Positions 57,462 through 64,000 of a DNA stretch of 64,000 nucleotides are shown in pieces (positions within the stretch are counted from its first letter, which is position 1; every line of letters begins with the position of its first letter). Origin of the DNA: Candidatus Woesearchaeota archaeon (GTDB taxonomy: Archaea; Nanobdellota; Nanobdellia; Woesearchaeales; UBA525); contig JAPPOH010000001.1 of assembly GCA_028818155.1 (NCBI GenBank), forward strand, positions 62,001-126,000, read 5' to 3'. Below the pieces are notes generated by a model. It had not been told where the DNA came from. It searched no databases and worked only from the letters and a program-made list of their open reading frames with translations. The position numbers were made by a program, and so were the translations under genes.

Positions 57462-57818
57462 TTACTTTTTCCGATACTTGAATTTTTTATCATATGTTTT
57501 ATGGTCGATAATGTCGAGTACAAAACAGATAATTTCTACTTGATCTCCTTTAATGGTGTATAACATTCTCCAGTAGTGCGTAAGTTCGACGCGCCAGAGG
57601 TTTTGTACATTGTATTCTTTCGGAATTTTTTTCTTTGCAATATTGTCGCCATAGAACGGGTTTGCTTTCACAAGTGTAGATTTTTGTTGTATTGATTTGA
57701 GCAATTGTATTTCTTCAGTTGTAGTTTTCCCTTGTTTCTTTTGCTTTCCCACGATAGTGTTTAACTTCTTGAAGGCAGTATCTGCTTCATTCAAAAGAAT
57801 GACGCGTACGGGTTTCAC
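57462..57818 (-). CDS. RelE/ParE-superfamily-like toxin (GTG start)
   Basis: VKPVRVILLNEADTAFKKLNTIVG...NPFYGDNIAKKKIPKEYNVQNLWRVELTHYWRMLYTIKGDQVEIICFVLDIIDHKTYDKKF. Confidence 0.75.
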   Translation of the reverse strand: MKPVRVILLNEADTAFKKLNTIVGKQKKQGKTTTEEIQLLKSIQQKSTLVKANPFYGDNIAKKKIPKEYNVQNLWRVELTHYWRMLYTIKGDQVEIICFVLDIIDHKTYDKKFKYRKK

Positions 57819-58081
57819 AATTCTGTCCCTTGCTGCGCAAGTTTCTGCAATTCTTCTCGTTCCGTGAACACCCAAAGCACTCCTTTCGTTCCAATAACAA
57901 TTTTTCCGCTTTGGTGTAAGTATTCAAGAATGTGTAACAGTGTGCTGTGCATGACTTTTTTCGGCAGTCTGCGTTTGATCTCTGCTGTTCTGAGCACTTC
58001 TCCCGCTTCTTGTAGCGTTGCTTCTACCATCAGCACTGTGTTCAGTGTTGGCGAGTGTTGTGGGCGTGCTAATTTTTGCAT
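57815..58081 (-). CDS. Winged-helix probable antitoxin
   Basis: LQEAGEVLRTAEIKRRLPKKVMHSTLLHILEYLHQSGKIVIGTKGVLWVF; GTGA overlap with toxin. Confidence 0.7.
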   Translation of the reverse strand: MQKLARPQHSPTLNTVLMVEATLQEAGEVLRTAEIKRRLPKKVMHSTLLHILEYLHQSGKIVIGTKGVLWVFTEREELQKLAQQGTEL

Positions 58082-58125
58082 TTTTATACCTTTTAAGTAT
58101 AAGTATATATCAATTATATATAAAT

Positions 58126-59697
58126 TTATCGTATGCTCACAACGCCATGCGCACTCGCATACGGAATCAACAACGATAATTCATCTCCTTCGCCAGGGCC
58201 TAATCTTCTCTTATTATCTTCCAAGAACACAAAAATCCCATACTCTGTTAAGCCAAACTGATCGAGCGTGTCCTCATCAGCAAACGTCGCCACATCAGGA
58301 AGGCTCACTTTCCAATCATCATCGTATGAAAGAACAATATTCAGGAATTCTTTCTTCCCTGTATGCGTTCGTTCACGTGGCACTTCAAGCTCTAAAACAA
58401 GCGTGTTATTCACAATTTCGTCCAGACGCAAAACAAATCCGCCAGTTAAAACAATCTCCACGCGATCCTTGTAGAACCCTTGCGCAACGGAAATGTTGTA
58501 CTCGCCTGTCTCATTGTCTTCCGGACCGATGAACGTAGGGAACGCAACGTCTTCTAAGATAATATCTGTGCGTGCATCGCCAGGATGTCCGTGATACTCG
58601 TAGCTGTACCTGTTGCCTTTGGAGCGCATGATCAGTTGTTCCGGATCTTCACTCACATCACTATACCAGACGAGGAAATTTCTGCCGTCAGGTGCTGTTA
58701 ACAGGAGGCTATCATCAGGCTGCACACAAAACTCTTTTTTCGGACACGGCGAAATGTGCATCTTGTGCTCTTTTGTTCCGAGGATCAGTTCACCAGCATC
58801 GTGTTCAATGAGTGGAATGTCTAAGGTGCCAGCAACGTTCTCAACGATTAACCGGTAGCCGTGCTTCGTTCCCTGAATATCCAGGCGTGCAACGCCAAAG
58901 TCAGCGAGACCTTTATACGTGAGGTCAAAGGGTATGAACGCGTTCGTATTTTCCGCGAGCGACTCGCCCGGAGAGAGTAAGATAGTGTCTCCTGTGTCTC
59001 GCTTGCCATCCGTGAAGATTGTATAGGTCAGTGAGTGATCATCAACTGTGACGTCCGTGTGTGGTTGCTTGATGCTCCCGACAGTCAAGTGCGCGCCATC
59101 CTCAAAGATTAAATTCGTCGCCACGTCTCTGCCGTACAAGTGGACGGTATCATGATTCACTTCCGCAACAAGGAACGTGTCGCCAAAGACAGTGATATCC
59201 CTTCCTTGGAGGTCGTACCATGTGCCTTCATTCAAATGCAGTTCATATGTGTAGATGGGCTCGTCATCCTCGAAGAGAAGAAAACTACCGATTTCATCAG
59301 TGTTCGTATCTTTCGAGAAAATAACCCTTCCTGTACTATTATGGATGTTGAACACCTCTGTGTAGGTGAGTGGCAATCCGGGAATGAGTTGTACTGCCTT
59401 ACTTTTGAGTATGGGGAGCTCTCGCGCTGTTAAGTATTCGTAATGATCGCCGATTTTCTCACCGAGCGCAACGGCCAAGGTTGCGCCTTCTGTAACGATG
59501 CGTTCTCGCATGATTGGCCGATCAATGACTGCAGGCGGCTCTCGTTGCGATTTTGGCTCCTCTGGTGGTAGGTCTGCCCGTGGAATGTCTGGTCTCCTTG
59601 CAGTGTCTGGATTTGGGGGCGTTCTCTCAGGGCTATCCTCGAGTGGAATCTCTTGGACACAACTTACCAACATGATTAGCAGGAGGAACCACCGCAT
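58126..59697 (-). CDS. Putative lipoprotein with S-layer-like beta domains
   Basis: MRWFLLLIMLVSC-VQE lipobox; repeated DLQGRDITVFGDTFLVAEVNHDTVHLYGRD-type segments. Confidence 0.7.
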   Translation of the reverse strand: MRWFLLLIMLVSCVQEIPLEDSPERTPPNPDTARRPDIPRADLPPEEPKSQREPPAVIDRPIMRERIVTEGATLAVALGEKIGDHYEYLTARELPILKSKAVQLIPGLPLTYTEVFNIHNSTGRVIFSKDTNTDEIGSFLLFEDDEPIYTYELHLNEGTWYDLQGRDITVFGDTFLVAEVNHDTVHLYGRDVATNLIFEDGAHLTVGSIKQPHTDVTVDDHSLTYTIFTDGKRDTGDTILLSPGESLAENTNAFIPFDLTYKGLADFGVARLDIQGTKHGYRLIVENVAGTLDIPLIEHDAGELILGTKEHKMHISPCPKKEFCVQPDDSLLLTAPDGRNFLVWYSDVSEDPEQLIMRSKGNRYSYEYHGHPGDARTDIILEDVAFPTFIGPEDNETGEYNISVAQGFYKDRVEIVLTGGFVLRLDEIVNNTLVLELEVPRERTHTGKKEFLNIVLSYDDDWKVSLPDVATFADEDTLDQFGLTEYGIFVFLEDNKRRLGPGEGDELSLLIPYASAHGVVSIR

Positions 59698-59735
59698 ACC
59701 CCATTCTCAGAAGAGTGATTTAAAAAGAAATCGGA

Positions 59736-60206
59736 TTATACCTGACAGACTGATTTCTCTGCAAGCATGTAGATGCTCACGCCAAGAAAGAGGAGCGCCA
59801 AGAACTGAAACTCAAGACCATTGAGTGGGAGGACTGCGAGTGTGCCTGTAATGCCGAAGAAGCCCAGGAACAGCGGAAAGATGCCGAACAAACAGCCAGG
59901 ACAGCCTGCAGCAAGGACGCCAAAACCAATGCCTGCTGCGCTCAAACTCGCGTGTTGTGCTTTTAACTCACGAAGCTTCTCGATGAAAAGAACGAGAGTG
60001 ACACCAATTGCAGCGCTGATGCACAGGGTCAAGATGGTGAACGGCAACGTGTGCCAATACGAGTACGTTGTATAAAACTGGAGGGGATTCCCATTATAGA
60101 TGTATGCGTAGAATGCAACCATCACAAGCAGGTATGCGAGTGAGAATGGAAAGAGGTGTTGTTTGTGTTTCTTCAACGCATTTCGAATGAATGTGAGTCG
60201 TTGCAC
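59736..60206 (-). CDS. Multi-TM membrane protein with CPGC motif (GTG start)
   Basis: Hydrophobic helices; GVLAAGCPGCLFGIFPLFLGFFG; follows DsbA-like gene. Confidence 0.65.
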   Translation of the reverse strand: MQRLTFIRNALKKHKQHLFPFSLAYLLVMVAFYAYIYNGNPLQFYTTYSYWHTLPFTILTLCISAAIGVTLVLFIEKLRELKAQHASLSAAGIGFGVLAAGCPGCLFGIFPLFLGFFGITGTLAVLPLNGLEFQFLALLFLGVSIYMLAEKSVCQV

Positions 60207-60217
60207 GCTATCACCAA

Positions 60218-60240
60218 GAAAAAAGAAGAAAAGAAAAAAA
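60218..60240 (-). terminator. T-rich terminator of DsbA-like gene
   Basis: Minus strand TTTTTTTCTTTTCTTCTTTTTTC directly after stop. Confidence 0.6.
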
Positions 60241-61482
60241 TTACTGCAGTTCTTCATCGATTGCTGCTTGGAACGCAGTGAATGGCTGTGCACCCACAAT
60301 GTTCTTGCCGTTGATGAAGAAGCTTGGTGTTCCTGAAACACCTGCCTGCTGGCCAGCTGTGAAGTCTGCTTTGACTTTCGCTTCAAAGTCGCCATCATCT
60401 AAGCAGGAGTCGATGTCAACGCCCATGTCATCAGCGTACTGCTTCAGACTTGGTACGTCAAGCGCTGCTTGGTTCACGAAGAGTACGTCGTGGTATGCCC
60501 AGAACTTATCTGCACCACCTTCACGGCCGACACACTCAGCAGCCTCAGATGCTTTCTGTGCGTGCTGGTGGAAGCCGAGCGGGAAGTGCCTGACTGAGTA
60601 GCGAACCTTCCCTGTATCAACATACTCGCTGATCACTTGCTTCACGGACTGATCATGTGCTCGCTTACAGAACGGACACTGGTAGTCTGTGAACTCAACA
60701 AGTGTGACGCTCGCGTCATTATCGCCCATGACGAACGAACCATCGGCAACATCAACGCGTGCAGCAGGTGCTGCGGGTGCGCTTGGTGTTGGTGCTGGCG
60801 CGGGTGCAGCGACGCCGGAGAGCTTTTCGTCCACTTTCGCTTTGAGCTGCTCGAATGGCACTGCTCCTACGACGAGTTCATCGCCGACCCAGAAGCTTGG
60901 TGTGCCACGGACGCCTCTCGCTTGCGCTTCTTGCATGTGTTCTCTGACAGTTGCAGCAGTCTCTTGGTTGTCGAGGCAGGAGCTGATGTCAAGTCCTTGG
61001 TTCTGTGCGTATTGCTTCAAGCTTGCTGTGTCGAGTGCTCGCTGGTTCGCGAATAATGTGTCGTGGTATGTCCAGAACGCGTCCTCGCCACCTTCATTTC
61101 TGACACACTCGGATGCGACTGCTGCACCGAATGCGTTCGGGTGAATGCTTTCGAGTGGGAAGTGCTTGTACGTGACTGTGACGTCAGGGTACGCTTCCAT
61201 GAGCTGCTTCACTGTTGGTGCTGCTCTCGTACAGAATGGGCACTCGAAGTCAGAGTATTCGATCACTGTGAGATCGCCTTTTGCTGCTGATCCTGTGTTC
61301 ATGCTGAAGTCTCCTTTTCCGACGAGGTAGCCGGTGTAGAAACTTGAGACGATAACAAGAATTGCTAAGACTGCGTAGACGACGACCAATGAGCCGGTAT
61401 CTTGCTTTGCTTTCTTCTTTGCTTTCTTTTGTTTTTTTGCGGTTTTCTTCGCCGCTTTCTTTGCTTTCTTTTTTGGAGCCAT
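60241..61482 (-). CDS. Membrane-anchored tandem DsbA-like thiol oxidoreductase
   Basis: Two EYSDFECPFC / EFTDYQCPFC modules each with GTPSF cis-Pro motif; Lys-rich cytoplasmic tail plus TM. Confidence 0.93.
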   Translation of the reverse strand: MAPKKKAKKAAKKTAKKQKKAKKKAKQDTGSLVVVYAVLAILVIVSSFYTGYLVGKGDFSMNTGSAAKGDLTVIEYSDFECPFCTRAAPTVKQLMEAYPDVTVTYKHFPLESIHPNAFGAAVASECVRNEGGEDAFWTYHDTLFANQRALDTASLKQYAQNQGLDISSCLDNQETAATVREHMQEAQARGVRGTPSFWVGDELVVGAVPFEQLKAKVDEKLSGVAAPAPAPTPSAPAAPAARVDVADGSFVMGDNDASVTLVEFTDYQCPFCKRAHDQSVKQVISEYVDTGKVRYSVRHFPLGFHQHAQKASEAAECVGREGGADKFWAYHDVLFVNQAALDVPSLKQYADDMGVDIDSCLDDGDFEAKVKADFTAGQQAGVSGTPSFFINGKNIVGAQPFTAFQAAIDEELQ

Positions 61483-61673
61483 AAGTATACCACCTTATTG
61501 TAGTTTATTCGGAGTCCTCGTCCGGTACTTAAGCGCTTCGCTATTACTATCCTTGGGCGAAAACAGTTCACTGAAATGAGCTTTCTTTATACTAATTCGG
61601 TTATTTTAGGCTTTATTTTGTTTAAATAGGATGAAATAAGGCTTTAAAGGATCATGCGTAAAACAAGATAATG

Positions 61674-61689
61674 ACTACTTTTTAGTAGT
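61674..61689. promoter_or_regulatory. Palindrome ACTACT-TTTT-AGTAGT abutting TATA box
   Basis: Followed by GTATATAAAG and the 61720 gene. Confidence 0.6.
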
Positions 61690-61719
61690 GTATATAAAGG
61701 GAGGGGGAGTTCTTGGTGT

Positions 61720-62478
61720 ATGAGTGCCTATGAAGATATTCCTGAACTCACACCAGATGACGTGCAGGATGGATGGGGATTCGGTGAAGAGATAAGTTCA
61801 TTCGACTATATGGAGTACTTCTTGGAGAAGATCGCAGCTGTGCTACAAAATCCATCGTGGATCGCGGACTGGCGAGAAACGGTTGCCGATTCTCAAGGAT
61901 TTCCAGTATATTGTCAGGAACAGCAGAGATCATTCGAATTCCTGGAAGGGTGGTTTGCGAATCCATTTCCTGAGCGATACGATGAGGAGCGATTGATGGA
62001 TTGTGCAAAGCGTGTAAATAGACGTGAGCTCTTCCCTCCACATGCACACGAGGGCATATTCACAGGACGGATAGTGGTAACGGAGGCATTCAGTAGGATG
62101 AATGAGGAGCACACGAACTACAGCATGTTCCGAGGAGCGAGATACACTGGTGAATACCTAAAGTATGTCGGTGTTGATTTTTCTCCAAGATCACTATCAG
62201 GGGTACTTCGCCATGATACGTTCGCTCAATATGGAGGGGACTTGAGGGATAACCCTGTGCTTGCAGTTCTCCCTGTAGAGCATCTCGTCTCTTGTTGCAT
62301 GCGTAGCATGACATACATTGAAACGGAAGGACATTGGTGGAGCGACTCACTTGAAGTGCACTCAATCCACCCTGAGTTTCGAGCAGGCGTAACAATTTAC
62401 CGGCCGCCAAGTTCTGAAGCAGCAATGGAGCAAGTTATTGACGCGTATGAGAGAAAAGCGATCTCAAACCTTAAATAG
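61720..62478 (+). CDS. Hypothetical protein
   Basis: ORF with TATATAAAG about 28 nt upstream. Confidence 0.6.
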   Translation: MSAYEDIPELTPDDVQDGWGFGEEISSFDYMEYFLEKIAAVLQNPSWIADWRETVADSQGFPVYCQEQQRSFEFLEGWFANPFPERYDEERLMDCAKRVNRRELFPPHAHEGIFTGRIVVTEAFSRMNEEHTNYSMFRGARYTGEYLKYVGVDFSPRSLSGVLRHDTFAQYGGDLRDNPVLAVLPVEHLVSCCMRSMTYIETEGHWWSDSLEVHSIHPEFRAGVTIYRPPSSEAAMEQVIDAYERKAISNLK

Positions 62479-62498
62479 ATCGTGGAAGTTCAGCCAGT

Positions 62499-63125
62499 AT
62501 GGTCTTCAGTATTTTGGAGTTCGTTGACGTTGCAATCATGGTCGCGATTATCGGCTTTCTCTTCAAAGATATGTTTCGGATGCCGAAGAAAGGTGACGTG
62601 CTCGAACAATATAGGAATATCAAGCAGTGGACGTGGCAGGACTTTTGGTGGGCCTGTGCGATCATCGCACCTTCTATATTATTACACGAGCTTGGCCATA
62701 AGTTCACTGCGATGTATTTTGGGTTAGATGCAACGTTTCATGCTGCATGTTCCGTGCAGGATGCGCTCGCGGGCAATCTCTTCACGTTCATCTGTAATAT
62801 TCAATTGTTCGCTGTCTTAATGAAGTTCATGGGCTATGGTTTCTTAATTTTCGTGCCTGCGTTCGTGAGCATCTCCGGCGCTGCAGCGCCGCTCCAGCAC
62901 GCGATCATCGCTGCTGCAGGACCGCTTGTCCACTTGGTTTTGTGGCTTGGCATTGCATGGTATATGCAGGATAAAAAAAGAGTACGGAGATTAAAGAAAC
63001 AGCAAGTCTTGTTCTTGTTCTTCTGTAAGAAGGTCAATATGTTCTTGTTCATCCTGAATGTGATTCCTATTCCTGGGTTTGACGGGTTCTGGATCTTTAC
63101 GAACCTGTTTAAGGTGCTCTTTTAG
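62499..63125 (+). CDS. Site-2 protease-like (M50) membrane metalloprotease
   Basis: LLHELGHKFTAMYFG (HExxH); AAAGPLVHLVLWL; LNVIPIPGFDGF. Confidence 0.88.
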   Translation: MVFSILEFVDVAIMVAIIGFLFKDMFRMPKKGDVLEQYRNIKQWTWQDFWWACAIIAPSILLHELGHKFTAMYFGLDATFHAACSVQDALAGNLFTFICNIQLFAVLMKFMGYGFLIFVPAFVSISGAAAPLQHAIIAAAGPLVHLVLWLGIAWYMQDKKRVRRLKKQQVLFLFFCKKVNMFLFILNVIPIPGFDGFWIFTNLFKVLF

Positions 63126-63166
63126 GTAGTCACAGGTCATGTTGCCGGAAAGTATTTAAAGAAGAA

Positions 63167-63187
63167 GTATATACTGAATGTATATAC
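63167..63187. promoter_or_regulatory. Operator-like dyad GTATATAC-N5-GTATATAC
   Basis: Between TATTTAAA box and antitoxin ATG (63191). Confidence 0.65.
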
Positions 63188-63190
63188 AAA

Positions 63191-63427
63191 ATGAAAACGC
63201 ACGTACTCGCAATACCACAAGTGCTCTCCCTTGATACTGAGATTAAGAGTTGGGGCAACAGCTATGGTATTCGCATTTCAAAGAAGCTCGCAACAAAACT
63301 CGGCATAACGAAAGGTGACAAAGTGGCATTCGATCTGAAAAAACTTGAAGACATTGATGGATTCGGCATTTGCAAAAAGTCAGAACCATATGAAAGAGAC
63401 AAAGAAGACGATTTTCATGACTGGTGA
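63191..63427 (+). CDS. AbrB/MazE-like antitoxin
   Basis: EIKSWGNSYGIRISKKLATKLGITKGDKVAFDL. Confidence 0.87.
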   Translation: MKTHVLAIPQVLSLDTEIKSWGNSYGIRISKKLATKLGITKGDKVAFDLKKLEDIDGFGICKKSEPYERDKEDDFHDW

Positions 63428-63816
63428 CAATGGCAAAATACATTTTTGATGCATCTGCGTGGATTGAGTACTTCGAAGGTTCACATGAAGGAAAGAAAAT
63501 ACAAAAAATTCTCACACAAAAGAAAAACACAGTTATTACGATGGATTCGACAGTTGGCGAACTCTTCTCATGGACATTGAAAAGAGGACATAACTTTCCA
63601 AGACTTCTTGATATTATTCAAAAAAAATCATTGCTCCACGATTGCCCACTCGGTATGTGGGTAGAAGCAGCGATGCACAGACACAAACTTCGAGAGCAAC
63701 GAAAGAAATTCGGATTTATGGATGCACTACTTATCACAATGCAACAGCACACGGGCGCAACAATCGTCACAAAAGATAACGACTTTCGTGGCTTACCAAA
63801 CGTCGCAATGCTCTAA
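63424..63816 (+). CDS. PIN-domain toxin
   Basis: YIFDASAWIEYFEGS...FGFMDALLITMQQHTGATIVTKDNDFRGL; 4-nt overlap. Confidence 0.9.
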   Translation: MTMAKYIFDASAWIEYFEGSHEGKKIQKILTQKKNTVITMDSTVGELFSWTLKRGHNFPRLLDIIQKKSLLHDCPLGMWVEAAMHRHKLREQRKKFGFMDALLITMQQHTGATIVTKDNDFRGLPNVAML

Positions 63817-63883
63817 CGATATTGTCGCATAGTGTGTTTAAGAGGGCATATTCGTGGCAGCAACCAAAAGTATTTAAGTGAGA

Positions 63884-63904
63884 GTGTACATTCTTTGTGT
63901 ACAC
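63884..63904. promoter_or_regulatory. Operator-like dyad GTGTACAT-N5-GTGTACAC
   Basis: Same spacing and position as the 63167 dyad; ATG at 63906. Confidence 0.65.
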
Positions 63905-63905
63905 A

Positions 63906-64000
63906 ATGCAAGCACTCCTCCGAGATGAAATTGAACTCGACATTGAGTTGAAAGAATGGGGAAACGGCTACGGTATTCGGATTTCAAAGAGCACCGCACA
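63906..64000 (+). CDS. Partial (cut by window end) second AbrB/MazE-like antitoxin
   Basis: MQALLRDEIELDIELKEWGNGYGIRISKSTA, paralogous to 63191 gene. Confidence 0.85.
   Translation, partial: MQALLRDEIELDIELKEWGNGYGIRISKSTA

Noticed and set aside
58100-58130. TATATA-rich tract as a regulatory repeat
   Set aside because: Mostly explained by AT-rich promoter sequence; only the ATATCAATT match and the TTATAC/GTATAA dyad were kept.
1-64000. CRISPR arrays, IS elements, integrases or rRNA genes
   Set aside because: No regularly spaced direct repeats, transposase motifs (DDE, HUH, serine recombinase) or rRNA signatures were recognised.

Overview
The window is an archaeal chromosomal segment. It encodes archaeal/eukaryote-type translation proteins (aIF1A, aIF2-alpha, aIF5B, aEF1-beta, L37e, L44e, S7, S8e, S27e, Nop10, LSm, GINS, Trm1), class III signal-peptide pilins, an S-layer-like protein and many leaderless TATA promoters. 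Composition and gene content suggest a DPANN/Woesearchaeota-like lineage, but that is inference. Main blocks: (i) a cell-surface/pilus region at about 1-23.2 kb with LamG and vWA surface proteins, pilin-like operons and two separate TadA-type ATPase plus TadC-type platform sets; (ii) core genes (apgM, eno, translation genes) interspersed with monocistronic genes of unknown function; (iii) an S-layer gene with a structured leader; (iv) at least six toxin-antitoxin-like modules plus one cut by the window end. Most promising leads: an amino-acid permease fused to a SAM methyltransferase; a TadG-like vWA surface protein with a beta-sandwich domain inserted in the vWA fold; paired TA modules at the right edge whose palindromic operators share an architecture but differ by symmetric compensatory changes; a frameshifted PIN toxin whose break reads UCC-UGA-U; MNT/HEPN genes overlapping by 173 nt in different frames; SD-containing hairpins in the S-layer and major pilin leaders; a 25-nt T/C terminator string identical downstream of pilin and S-layer genes; lipobox proteins with an archaeal LspA; and a CheB-like protein of unknown role. 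All assignments come from reading motifs. No database search was run.
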